Positions 35,921 to 43,743 of a stretch of DNA of 64,000 nt are shown here, piece after piece. The first letter of the stretch is position 1. Each line of letters opens with the position of its first letter. The notes under the pieces are model-generated. The model searched no databases. It had not been told where the DNA came from and saw only the letters and a program-made list of their open reading frames with translations. Source of the DNA: JAGIBJ01 sp032119795 (lineage in GTDB: Bacteria > Actinomycetota > Thermoleophilia > Solirubrobacterales > Solirubrobacteraceae); the NCBI GenBank assembly GCA_032119795.1, contig JAUMFO010000024.1, positions 130,333 to 194,332 of the forward strand, written 5' to 3'. The position numbers were made by a program, and so were the translations under genes.

Positions 35921-37450
35921 TCAGCGACCGCGCAGAGCGCTGGCGGAGGACACGTCGAAGCGATCGATGATGTCGACGAATGCGGCCGCGACAGGCACGA
36001 GCTGCGGGACGTCGACCATCTCGATCGTGTCCACGTCGTCGTAGAGGTAGATCGGCCCCGAGATGAACGACGCGGTCGGCACTCCCGCGCGCGAGAGCGG
36101 CGAGGCGTCCGTCGGCATGTTCCCCGCCTTGGTCAACGACCGCGTGTTGATCACGAGCGTGCGACGCAGGTCGCGGCGCCGGATCGCCTCGACGATGGCC
36201 TGCCGGACCACGCTGCCGCCGAGGCGGAAGAACGCGCGCGGCTCAGTCTCACCGGTCATCGCCAGCTTGCCTCCGCGCACCACGGCCTGGCGTGCGATGT
36301 GCTCGACCGTGGCGTTGGCGACGATGTCGAACGGCCGGTCTGCTCCCGTGACGTATTGCTGGGCGAACGCGAAGTGGGATTGGTAGCCGGTGAAGTGGCT
36401 GTCGAACGTCACGAACAACAGCCCGCGCTCACGCTCGGACGCCGGTCGCGAGGCGTAGTACCGCGCCAGCGCCAGGACCTCCGCCGACCCGCTCGCGTCC
36501 TCGACGGCGCCCGGACCGACCGAGTCGTGGTGCGACTGCACCATGATCGTCTCGCGGCTCTTGCCGGGGAGGTACCCGAGCACGGTGCGCGTCGGCGTCT
36601 CGTAGCGGCGCCCTTCGAGCTCGAGGGTCGCCTGCCGCCCGGCCGCTGGCAGCAGGTTGCGCAGGCGCCGTCCCTCGCTGCGGGTGACCCAGAAGCCCGG
36701 CATGGTGACCTGCAGATCGCGGTAGTACTCGTTGCGGTACTTGTTCGACTGGAAGTAGTCCGTCAGCACGCCGACGAAGCCGACGGCTCCGGCACGCTGG
36801 GCCGCGCGAAGCACCGACGTGTAGTTCGTGATGTAGGGGTTGCCCTGTGCCAGCGCCGACGGTTCCTTCAGGAGCGACAGGCCCGGGTCGTAGAGGTGCT
36901 CGGAGACCGCACCGAGGGCGAGCTGCGGCACCACGAACCGCAGGTTGAACACGACGATCTTGCCGCGCAGGTCCTTGCCGAGCAGATCGACGTAGCCACC
37001 GTCGCCGATGTCGACGACCTTGGCGGTACGCCCCACTGGACCGGTCGAGAACGTGCCCGTCCAGTCCGGCTTGGCCTCGCCGAAGAACGAGTGCTCCGAG
37101 GGGAAGGCGTCGATCGCCTGGCCGCCGACGCTGACGGCGCCGCGCGTCTCCTCCCACTGGTAGGTGGGGACGTTGTGCTCCCAGACAGTCGGGATCCCCG
37201 CCTTCGTCAGGCCGGCCTTCATGTATTCCGCCGCACGCGCGCCGCCGGGGGTGCCGGACCGACGCGGCCCCAAATCAACGAGGGCCTGGACGTCGTCCAT
37301 GATCTCGTCCGCGCTCGAGAGTCCCTGGGGCAGCGGCTTGGCTGCCGCCAGCGCGGCGCTGGGGCAGAGCGCCGGAGCCAGGCAGAGCAGGAGCGCGAGC
37401 CCCAGCGAACGGAGGCGCGCGGTGGGCGAGGATGGTCTGAGCGCGGGCAT
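35921..37450 (-). CDS. secreted M28-family metallopeptidase with PA domain
   Basis: ATG 37450 has AGG about 12 bases upstream and opens a signal peptide (LGLALLLCLAPALCPSAALAAA); the frame extends upstream but only through low-quality sequence into the lipase gene. The 509-aa protein has a PA-like insert (about 110-250) and an M28 zinc core: SHHDSVGPGAVEDASGSAE (His about 308, Asp about 317) and ATVEHIAR. Such enzymes are extracellular aminopeptidases or carboxypeptidases. The metal ligands look partly atypical (DSHFTG where DAEE-like acids are usual), so activity is not certain. Confidence 0.78.
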   Translation of the reverse strand: MPALRPSSPTARLRSLGLALLLCLAPALCPSAALAAAKPLPQGLSSADEIMDDVQALVDLGPRRSGTPGGARAAEYMKAGLTKAGIPTVWEHNVPTYQWEETRGAVSVGGQAIDAFPSEHSFFGEAKPDWTGTFSTGPVGRTAKVVDIGDGGYVDLLGKDLRGKIVVFNLRFVVPQLALGAVSEHLYDPGLSLLKEPSALAQGNPYITNYTSVLRAAQRAGAVGFVGVLTDYFQSNKYRNEYYRDLQVTMPGFWVTRSEGRRLRNLLPAAGRQATLELEGRRYETPTRTVLGYLPGKSRETIMVQSHHDSVGPGAVEDASGSAEVLALARYYASRPASERERGLLFVTFDSHFTGYQSHFAFAQQYVTGADRPFDIVANATVEHIARQAVVRGGKLAMTGETEPRAFFRLGGSVVRQAIVEAIRRRDLRRTLVINTRSLTKAGNMPTDASPLSRAGVPTASFISGPIYLYDDVDTIEMVDVPQLVPVAAAFVDIIDRFDVSSASALRGR

Positions 37451-37533
37451 AGTGGTGGACCTCGTGGGCGCCTGGGACAGCGCGGGATGCGGGTGATCGT
37501 GCGCAGAAGCGCGGGACGGGCGGACGACGGGGG

Positions 37534-38811
37534 TCATCGGAGCTGCTCCGCGATCCAGCGGGTCGCCGGCTCGGCGGCGCGGCCCGAGTTGGCCACGTTG
37601 GCGTGGGTGGCGCCGCGGTACGTGCGGTAGGAGACGCGCTTGCCACGGGCGAGCTGGCGGAGCACGAATTCGTCGGCGAAGAACCACGGGGCGACCAGAT
37701 CTGCCTGGCCCTGGTCGAGGCGGACCGGAAGTGACCGCGGGAAGCGCAGGTTGATCGCGTCGTTGCGGTCCAGCACGCGGTGCAGGCGCCGCATGCCCTC
37801 AGTGAGCACCGGCCCGCGGGGACCAGCGATCTTGTTTGGCGGCAGCCCACCCCACGTGTCGGAGCGGGTCAGCGCGTCGCTGCAGCGCGTCTCCACATCC
37901 GGCAGGAGCTCGAGCGCCCGGGGACTCAGGGCCCCTTGCTGGTAGAGCTCGGCCAGCCGCGGGTCGTCGAGCGCGGCGCCAGCGAGCACGAGCGACGCCA
38001 ACCCCGGGACCGTCGACAGCGGGCCGCTCGAGATGGGGATCTGGCGCACCACGTCGAACACCGTGCGCGTGCGCAGCGGCGGGGCGATGGCGTCAACGCC
38101 GCGCAGCTCAAGCTCCGGGGCCAGCTCGGCCGCCATCGTCCCGGCAAACAGCGAGGCCACGCCACCTTCGGAGTGCCCGACGGCGACCCACCGTTTGCTG
38201 AGATCGGGGTCCGAGCCGTGCGCGGCCTTCACGAGATCGATCGTGGCGCGACCGAGCGAGGAGCCGATCAGGTACGGGTGCGGACCGGGTGTGCCGATCC
38301 CTTCGTAGTCCGATCGGACGACCGCGATGCCGGCGCCCAGCAGCGCCGACGCCATCTGGTCGCCCCGCAGCAGCTGCGAGAGTTCGGGGTCGCCAGGGGT
38401 GGCGCGACTCGGCGCGCACGCGTCGCCGGCCCCGGTGGTGATGTGCCCCCAGGCCGCGACGGGCCAGCCGCCAGCCGGGACGGGCCCCTTGGGGATGAAG
38501 ATCTGGCCGGAGACGACGCTCGGCTCGCCGTTGATGTCGCGCGAGCGGTAGATGACGGTGCTCGCCGTCGCCGCCTGCGCGATCGTGGTCAGGGCCGAGG
38601 CCGGGCGACTCCAGACCAGCGTGCCGCTCGGCCCGGCTACGAGCGACGGCGGCGGCGCGTAGAACGCGTCGCCTTGTGGGCCGGCGACGACAGCAGGCGC
38701 GGCCCCGGCTCCGATCGGCGCGGCGAGCCCGGCCACGCAGAGCGTGACGGCGACGCGCAGCCCTCGGCCGGGGCGCAGTCGACGGACGTGAGAGCGACGT
38801 TCAGGGGACAC
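37534..38811 (-). CDS. secreted lipase/esterase, alpha/beta hydrolase (secretory lipase family)
   Basis: GTG 38811 is chosen over the longer frame because GAGGGG lies just upstream. The 425-aa product has a signal peptide (LRVAVTLCVAGLAAPIGAGA). The nucleophile elbow is VGHSEGG (Ser about 214). Late Asp (VRLDQGQADLVAP) and His (YRGATHANV) complete a plausible triad. This is the pattern of LIP-type secretory lipases of fungi and actinobacteria. It is followed after 83 bases by the M28 peptidase on the same strand, so both may be co-expressed for extracellular scavenging. Confidence 0.83.
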   Translation of the reverse strand: MSPERRSHVRRLRPGRGLRVAVTLCVAGLAAPIGAGAAPAVVAGPQGDAFYAPPPSLVAGPSGTLVWSRPASALTTIAQAATASTVIYRSRDINGEPSVVSGQIFIPKGPVPAGGWPVAAWGHITTGAGDACAPSRATPGDPELSQLLRGDQMASALLGAGIAVVRSDYEGIGTPGPHPYLIGSSLGRATIDLVKAAHGSDPDLSKRWVAVGHSEGGVASLFAGTMAAELAPELELRGVDAIAPPLRTRTVFDVVRQIPISSGPLSTVPGLASLVLAGAALDDPRLAELYQQGALSPRALELLPDVETRCSDALTRSDTWGGLPPNKIAGPRGPVLTEGMRRLHRVLDRNDAINLRFPRSLPVRLDQGQADLVAPWFFADEFVLRQLARGKRVSYRTYRGATHANVANSGRAAEPATRWIAEQLR

Positions 38812-38851
38812 CCCTCGACCGTACGCGGGCGCCACTGTGACCGGCTACACA

Positions 38852-38868
38852 AGATTCCGGTGGAATCT
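38852..38868 (-). terminator. small hairpin downstream of tRNA-Ser(GCU)
   Basis: AGATTCC (38852-38858) and GGAATCT (38862-38868) pair with a 3-base loop, about 47 bases past the tRNA 3' end on the minus strand. Confidence 0.4.
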
Positions 38869-38914
38869 GTGCACGCCCACAGCCGGGGCGACACCGGACT
38901 GCAGGAGCGACGAG

Positions 38915-39004
38915 AGGAGAGGAAGGGATTCGAACCCTCGATGGGGCTATGAACCCCATACCCACTTAGCAGGCGGGCGCCTTCAGCCACTCGGCCACCT
39001 CTCC
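38915..39004 (-). tRNA. tRNA-Ser (anticodon GCU)
   Basis: Read on the minus strand, the acceptor stem GGAGAGG/CCTCTCC, D-arm, anticodon stem CCCGC with loop CTGCTAA (anticodon GCT), a long class II variable arm and GGTTCGAATCC T-loop are all intact. CCA is not encoded. It decodes AGC/AGU. Confidence 0.96.
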
Positions 39005-39097
39005 AAGAGATTCAAGAGCATAGAGGCCGGAGCGCCATCACGCAGCGCCGCCGCGAGAGGCCCATGTGTGCTTGCATTGCTGGTGCGAAAGCACCGC

Positions 39098-39187
39098 GGA
39101 CGGATGGCAGAGCGGTTGAATGCGACGGTCTTGAAAACCGTTAGGCGGGCAACCCCCGTCTCGGGGGTTCGAATCCCCCTCCGTCCT
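39098..39187 (+). tRNA. tRNA-Ser (anticodon UGA)
   Basis: Acceptor stem GGACGGA/TCCGTCC, anticodon stem ACGGT with loop CTTGAAA (anticodon TGA), long variable arm ACCCCCGTCTCGGGGGT region and GTTCGAATCC T-loop are present. CCA is not encoded. It decodes UCN codons. It is divergent from tRNA-Ser(GCU) with 93 bases between, which include a GGTGC-GAAA-GCACC hairpin just upstream of this gene. Confidence 0.96.
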
Positions 39188-39233
39188 TGAGCCCGGGTCG
39201 TCGGCGACCTCGGGATCAAGTAGAACCGGGGGC

Positions 39234-40106
39234 GTGCCGCTCCCGATCAGCAAGCGCCAGGTCGAGTTGCTCGGCAAGCGACTGAGCGCAGGCGCGCAGT
39301 CCGCAGACATCGAAACGCTCCACGAAGTGCTGGCCGCGTACGCGGAGGCACTCCGCATTGCCCGAAGCCGAGTCGTCGAGCTGACCGACGCCCCAGTCAC
39401 TTCCCGCGTGAAGAACACCGGCACGATCCTTGAAAAGCTGCGCCGAAATGACGGGCGCGGCCTCAGCACCATCCAGGATCTGGCTGGGGTCCGCGTGATC
39501 GTTGGTGGCGGCAGGATAGGACAGGACGCAACGGCGGCGGCCTTGATCGAAGCGTTCTCGTCGGCCGAGCGGTCCGCCAAGGTGATTGACCGCCGGGCCG
39601 ATCCACGCTCCGGGTACCGCGCTGTCCACCTCGTCATTTCGATCGATGGTCTCCCGGTGGAGATCCAGCTACGAACCGACCTGCAACATCGATGGGCGGA
39701 ACTCTTCGAAAAGCTTGCCGACGAACTCGGCCGCGGGATCCGATATGGGCAACCGCCAGAATCTCTCGTACCGATCCCGCCCGAACGTATCGTGGCGCTT
39801 TCCGAAGTCTCCCCCGAGTTCGGAAGGTCCACGACCTTCGAGGAGCTGCTGACGAGCCTCGCGCTTGGGCTGTCCGACACGCTCGATGCATTCGAAGTTC
39901 GGGAGCGCGGTTACCAGAGCGTGGCGGACCGACTTGACGACTTCCCGAACATCGCCAGCGCGGTCGCGGAGCAGCAGGAACAGTTGGCCGCGATGCGCGA
40001 AGACGTCCATCGCTCGATCGACCAGTTCGGACCCGCTCTCAAGGCGCTCTCCGAGCGTCGGCGTCGAAGCGGAGCCGACGACGACGAACACGAGAATCCT
40101 CTTTGA
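39234..40106 (+). CDS. RelA/SpoT-domain nucleotide (pyro)phosphokinase, candidate toxSAS toxin
   Basis: The 290-aa protein has a single RelA_SpoT synthetase domain (about 45-170) with the motif set intact: RVKNTGTILEKL, IQDLAGVRVIV, SGYRAVHLVI and VEIQLRTDLQHRWAE. It lacks HD, TGS and ACT domains. The C-terminal 110 residues are helical and charged. This is a small-alarmone-synthetase layout; relatives either make (p)ppGpp/ppApp or, as toxSAS toxins, pyrophosphorylate tRNA. Lower GC and different codon choice than its neighbours, plus the adjacent tRNA gene, suggest acquisition. TAGAAC seven bases before GTG 39234 suggests a leaderless mRNA. Confidence 0.8.
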   Translation: MPLPISKRQVELLGKRLSAGAQSADIETLHEVLAAYAEALRIARSRVVELTDAPVTSRVKNTGTILEKLRRNDGRGLSTIQDLAGVRVIVGGGRIGQDATAAALIEAFSSAERSAKVIDRRADPRSGYRAVHLVISIDGLPVEIQLRTDLQHRWAELFEKLADELGRGIRYGQPPESLVPIPPERIVALSEVSPEFGRSTTFEELLTSLALGLSDTLDAFEVRERGYQSVADRLDDFPNIASAVAEQQEQLAAMREDVHRSIDQFGPALKALSERRRRSGADDDEHENPL

Positions 40107-40145
40107 CCGAACCTGCGGTTTGTCGATGCGTTACCGCACCTCAAG

Positions 40146-40151
40146 TAGCCT
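40146..40151 (+). promoter_or_regulatory. -10 element before the 77-aa partner gene
   Basis: TAGCCT lies six bases before GTG 40158, with CAAG just upstream exactly as in CAAGTAGAAC before the RelA/SpoT-domain gene (39217-39226). A weak TTGTCG lies 20 bases further upstream. The small gene may therefore be transcribed on its own as well as from read-through. Confidence 0.4.
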
Positions 40152-40157
40152 CTAGCT

Positions 40158-40391
40158 GTGGCGCATTTCTTGCTCATCTATGACCGATCGCTCGGTCAGC
40201 TCGTGCGGGACCCCGAGCAGTTCGACAGCAGCGCTGCTGCGTTGACTGCCCGCTTCACCGCCGAACGAGAGTTCAGCGGCCAGGAGAACGTCGAGATCGT
40301 CGCGTTCGACGCCGAGTCGGAAGCCGCCCTACGGACGACACACGCGCGCTACTTCCTCTCGCTCCCCGAACTCGCAGCGCGCATCGCCTGA
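40158..40391 (+). CDS. 77-aa conserved-looking small protein, candidate antitoxin
   Basis: The product begins MAHFLLIYDRSLGQLVRD and ends THARYFLSLPELAARIA, with a helical, acidic centre; it looks like a compact alpha/beta domain. I do not recognise a named family. It lies 51 bases after the RelA/SpoT-domain gene on the same strand, the arrangement of bicistronic toxSAS modules. Antitoxin function is inferred from position and size only. Confidence 0.6.
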   Translation: MAHFLLIYDRSLGQLVRDPEQFDSSAAALTARFTAEREFSGQENVEIVAFDAESEAALRTTHARYFLSLPELAARIA

Positions 40392-40400
40392 GACCGATCC

Positions 40401-41339
40401 TCACACCGTGAGGATCACCTTGCCGGTCGCGCGGCGCTCGTCGATATCGCGCAGCGCCTGAGCCCCTTCGGCGAGCGGATACGTCGCGCCGATGATCGGG
40501 CGCAGGGCGCCGGTGCCAACGAGCCCCAGCAGGCGCGCCATCGCGTCACGAATGCCCGACGGCTCGAGCGCAAGGATGTTGAACGAGCAGCCGACGACGT
40601 CGACGTTGCCGATCAGCAGGCGGTTCACGCGCACCTCGGGAATCTCCCCACCCGCGAAGCCGACGACGACGAGCCGCCCCTCTGGCGCGAGCGAGCGCAG
40701 CGACTCCTTGAAGCGCTCCGTGCCGCCGACGGAGTCGATGATCACGTTCACCGGGGCACTCAGGCCCGAGCGAAAGTCATCGCCGACGACGACCTCGTCG
40801 GCGCCCGCGGCGCGCGCCACTTCCGCCTTGTCTTCCGTCGACACCGACGCCACCACGACGGCGCCGAGCGCCTTGCCGACCTGGATCGTGGCGGTCCCGA
40901 CGCCGCCGGCCGCGCCATGCACCAGCACGCGCTCACCCGCAACAAGCCGGCCGCGGCGCTCGAGCGCCGCCAGCGCCGTGAGGTAGTTGAGCGGAAACGC
41001 AGCCCCTTCCGCGTAGCTCATCGAATCCGGCAGGGCGAACGTCGCCTGCGGGACGGCCGCGACCTGCTCGGCGTGCGAGCCGAAGCTCAGCGTCATCACG
41101 CGATCACCCACGGCAAACTCGCTGCCCGCCGGCGCGCGCACCACGTCGCCGGCGGCCTCCCAGCCGAGCGTAAACGGGAGTGCCTGGCGAATTTGGTACT
41201 TGCCGCGCGTCATCAGCACGTCCGGGAACGCGACCGCCGCCGCCCGGACTCGGACGATCAGCTCGCCCTCAGGCTCGGCGACCTCCAACAGCTGCACGGC
41301 GCTCGGGCCGTCCTCCGTGATTACCCGCAGCGCTCGCAT
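40401..41339 (-). CDS. zinc-independent quinone oxidoreductase (MDR family)
   Basis: The 312-aa protein is a medium-chain dehydrogenase/reductase with GroES-like N-terminus (VAFPDVLMTRGKYQ, GWEAAGDVV) and NADPH-binding motif VHGAAGGVGTATIQVGKALG. It lacks the structural Cys cluster and catalytic zinc ligands, as in QOR/crotonyl-CoA-reductase-like enzymes. It reduces quinones or enones with NADPH. It ends 9 bases from the oppositely oriented small gene and lies 29 bases after the ApgM-like gene, probably in one operon with it. Confidence 0.87.
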   Translation of the reverse strand: MRALRVITEDGPSAVQLLEVAEPEGELIVRVRAAAVAFPDVLMTRGKYQIRQALPFTLGWEAAGDVVRAPAGSEFAVGDRVMTLSFGSHAEQVAAVPQATFALPDSMSYAEGAAFPLNYLTALAALERRGRLVAGERVLVHGAAGGVGTATIQVGKALGAVVVASVSTEDKAEVARAAGADEVVVGDDFRSGLSAPVNVIIDSVGGTERFKESLRSLAPEGRLVVVGFAGGEIPEVRVNRLLIGNVDVVGCSFNILALEPSGIRDAMARLLGLVGTGALRPIIGATYPLAEGAQALRDIDERRATGKVILTV

Positions 41340-41368
41340 GCGGCCGAGCCTACGACGACCGGCGTGGA

Positions 41369-42499
41369 TCAGGCGGCGGTGGCTTCGCTGACCGTGAGCC
41401 CCGTGCGGGGATCGCGACTGAAGCGGCGAGGGGCGCCAGCCTCGCGGGAGGGCAGCATCACCAGCGGCGAGTGGACGACCGGGAGGCCTTCCACCCCACG
41501 CTCGCAGTACGCGGGAACGAGCGTGGTTCCCAGCGGCGCGAGGAGCGGCGCCGGCTCAGGCATGAAGACCGAGCGCGGCCCAGCCATCGCGATCGGCACG
41601 TCGCCGCGCACGGGCGTGCCGTCGGACTCGCGCAGCAGATCGGCGGTCACGGAGATGCAGGCGCCCACCCAGGAGGCCGTCGCGCGGAGCGGACCGATCA
41701 CCTCGCGGTCGAGCTGCGCCAAACAGGTCGCGACGGCCCGCTCCCGACTCACGTCGTCGCGGCGACCGCGGCGGGCCTGCATGGGGGCGCGCGACTCCAC
41801 GACGACCGTGTGCGCGCCGGCGAGCAGCGAGCTGGAGGCCTGCACGCGAAGGCGGGCCGGGACCGGGTCGCGCACGTCGGCCTTCGACGCGTCGATCGGG
41901 ATCGCGGTGGCACCCAACAGCGAGGCGACCCCAAGCAGCACCGAACCCTCCGCGGCGACGACGACCATGCCTCGATCGAGCAGCGGCGAGGGCAGGAAGC
42001 CCGGGGCGAGCGGCTCAAGGCGCAAGCCCTCGATCTGGGGCAGGATCGACGGGACGGCGCCGGCGATCAGGATCTGGTTGCCGCGGGTAACGCCCGCAAC
42101 GCGCTGCCAGCGCAGCTGGTGGCGCAGCGCGGCGGCCGCACGCTCAACGTCGAGCACTGGCGCCGGATCGCCGTGCAGGTCGAGAACCTCGACCACGGTG
42201 CAGCTCTCGTCGGTCGCCAGGACGCGGCCGAGTGCCTCGATCGCCACGGCCCCCGGATCGAGTGCCATCGGCGGAATCGTGCCGACGGACGTCGCTGCGG
42301 CCGAGGTCTCAGAGACCGGGAGGTGCGTCGCGACCGCGCGGAGCCGCCCGACGCGGCCGGTGCGGGCGAGCGCGGCCAGCTGCGGCATCGCGGCGAGCTC
42401 GAGCGCCGTGGAGCCGCGGTCAACCCGACCCGCGGCGCCGGCCATCACGACCACAACACGTGGCGTCGGTACCAGCGACGGGCGAAAGGCTTCGGACAT
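41369..42499 (-). CDS. ApgM-like alkaline-phosphatase-superfamily protein, probably degenerate
   Basis: ATG 42499 is taken; the frame runs to 42550 but without a ribosome site. The 376-aa product shows a layout like archaeal-type phosphoglycerate mutase (ApgM): ELAAMPQLAALARTGRVGRLRAV matches the TPNLDRLAREG region, and HLPVSETSAAATSVG stands where PPGSDTAHLA carries the metal-bound Ser. The first metal motif (DGxGD) reads MAGAAGR and expected late DH/H ligands are not visible. It may therefore be a non-catalytic or altered member. Its role is unknown; the neighbour is a quinone oxidoreductase. Confidence 0.5.
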   Translation of the reverse strand: MSEAFRPSLVPTPRVVVVMAGAAGRVDRGSTALELAAMPQLAALARTGRVGRLRAVATHLPVSETSAAATSVGTIPPMALDPGAVAIEALGRVLATDESCTVVEVLDLHGDPAPVLDVERAAAALRHQLRWQRVAGVTRGNQILIAGAVPSILPQIEGLRLEPLAPGFLPSPLLDRGMVVVAAEGSVLLGVASLLGATAIPIDASKADVRDPVPARLRVQASSSLLAGAHTVVVESRAPMQARRGRRDDVSRERAVATCLAQLDREVIGPLRATASWVGACISVTADLLRESDGTPVRGDVPIAMAGPRSVFMPEPAPLLAPLGTTLVPAYCERGVEGLPVVHSPLVMLPSREAGAPRRFSRDPRTGLTVSEATAA

Positions 42500-42602
42500 G
42501 GGTGACTCGGCGTGGCGCACCCAACCAGGGACATGCGTGCGCACCAGCACAGTCCATGGTACGGGGTATGCAGGCGTGACACGGCTTGATTCAGGTTGGA
42601 GC

Positions 42603-42625
42603 GCAGGTGGCGCGTCGCCACCTGC
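42603..42625. other. hairpin upstream of msrA
   Basis: GCAGGTGGCG (42603-42612) pairs perfectly with CGCCACCTGC (42616-42625) around a 3-base loop, in the 270-base gap between the divergent ApgM-like and msrA genes. A probable -10 of msrA, TACCCT, lies near 42695. No gene is supported in the gap. Confidence 0.4.
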
Positions 42626-42769
42626 CGCCGCGTAACGAACTGGCCCGTTCGGGGACCGTCTTCATAGGCCGCGCGAAAGCTGCTCGCGGCGACTACCCTG
42701 AAACAAGAGAGAACCTGCGCAAGCGGCCGAAGTTCGGCCCCCGCTGGATCTCCGAGGAGGAAGACTCGA

Positions 42770-43432
42770 ATGCTGTTTGAAGCACTGCGCCGCAAGGCCA
42801 CGATGGTCAGCCCGGAGGACGCGCTGCCCGGCCGATCCACGCCGCTGCCGGTCGACGGTACGCACGCGGTGCTCGGCACCTCCATCAAGCCGCCGTTCCC
42901 GGAGGGCTTTGAGGAGATCACCGTCGGCCTGGGCTGCTTCTGGGGCGCCGAGCGCCTCTTCTGGAAGCTTCCCGGCGTCTACACCACGTCGGTCGGCTAC
43001 GCCGGTGGGTTCACCCCCAACCCGACGTACGAAGAGACGTGTTCGGGGCGCACCGGCCACACCGAGGCCGTGAAGGTCGTCTGGGATCCGGCGAAGACCT
43101 CCCTCCAGACGATCCTGAAGACGTTTTGGGAGGGCCACGACCCGACCCAGGGCAACCGCCAAGGCAACGACGTGGGCACCCAGTACCGCTCGGCGATCTA
43201 CACCTCAACGCCCGAGCAGGCTCAGGCCGTCGCGGCGTCGGCCGCGTCCTACGGCAAGGCGCTCGCAGCCAAGGGCCTGGGTGAGATCACCACCGAGATC
43301 GCCCCCGCCGGCGAGTACTTCTACGCCGAGACGTACCACCAGCAGTACCTCCACAAGAACCCGGCGGGCTACTGCGGCCTCGGCGGGACCGGCGTGGCGT
43401 GTGCAATCGGCACCGGCGCGACCGCCGACTAA
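42770..43432 (+). CDS. msrA: peptide-methionine (S)-S-oxide reductase
   Basis: The 220-aa protein has the MsrA signature GLGCFWGAERLFW with catalytic Cys56, GYAGGFTPNPTYEE, and EYFYAETYHQQYL; the C-terminal YCGLGGTGVAC offers recycling Cys residues. ATG 42770 follows GAGGAGGAAG, a very strong ribosome-binding site. It repairs S-epimer methionine sulfoxide with thioredoxin. An upstream frame (42586-42780) is not supported. Confidence 0.95.
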   Translation: MLFEALRRKATMVSPEDALPGRSTPLPVDGTHAVLGTSIKPPFPEGFEEITVGLGCFWGAERLFWKLPGVYTTSVGYAGGFTPNPTYEETCSGRTGHTEAVKVVWDPAKTSLQTILKTFWEGHDPTQGNRQGNDVGTQYRSAIYTSTPEQAQAVAASAASYGKALAAKGLGEITTEIAPAGEYFYAETYHQQYLHKNPAGYCGLGGTGVACAIGTGATAD

Positions 43433-43474
43433 CCGGTCGACTTACGCCCCGAAATTCGGGGTCTTCCGCGCGAC

Positions 43475-43496
43475 GGGGCCAGTGCTACCTGGCCCC
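43475..43496 (+). terminator. msrA terminator hairpin
   Basis: GGGGCCAG (43475-43482) and CTGGCCCC (43489-43496) form a perfect 8-bp stem. A palindrome CCCCGAAATTCGGGG lies just before (43447-43461). Confidence 0.5.
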
Positions 43497-43616
43497 GGCC
43501 GCCGGGTCGATCATCCGGCCATACCGTGATCATTCCCGCTCAGGAATGCCGATCCCTGAGGTGCAAGACCCGCCGCCTCGGCGCCCGGGTTTCCCTCCAC
43601 CGCTCGGAGTACGACC

Positions 43617-43634
43617 ATGCCGCTTCGTAAGTAA
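43617..43634 (+). CDS. five-codon ORF MPLRK (doubtful)
   Basis: ATG-CCG-CTT-CGT-AAG-TAA is preceded by GGAG seven bases upstream and followed by the large hairpin at 43658-43711. It resembles a leader or orphan micro-ORF, but no plus-strand gene follows, so its reality is weak. Confidence 0.2.
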   Translation: MPLRK

Positions 43635-43657
43635 CCCCTTCTCCCCCAAGCACGCAC

Positions 43658-43711
43658 CACCGGCCACCCGGTCTCGCCGTTCTCCCCGACGGCGCGACCG
43701 GGTGGCCGGTG
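43658..43711. terminator. 16-bp convergent terminator hairpin
   Basis: CACCGGCCACCCGGTC (43658-43673) pairs perfectly with 43696-43711, with a further CGCCGT/ACGGCG stem in the loop. It precedes the end of the minus-strand gene at 43744. Apart from the hairpins and the doubtful micro-ORF I see nothing in 43433-43743. Confidence 0.65.
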
Positions 43712-43743
43712 TCGTTGCCGGCACGCGCCGCGGTGCGCGAGCG

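Noticed and set aside
39005..39097. A third tRNA or small RNA in the spacer between the serine tRNAs
   Set aside because: Only a short GGTGC-GAAA-GCACC hairpin is present; no cloverleaf can be drawn.
42586..42780. 64-aa ORF upstream of msrA
   Set aside because: It overlaps the msrA ribosome site and start, has no ribosome site of its own and no protein-like pattern.
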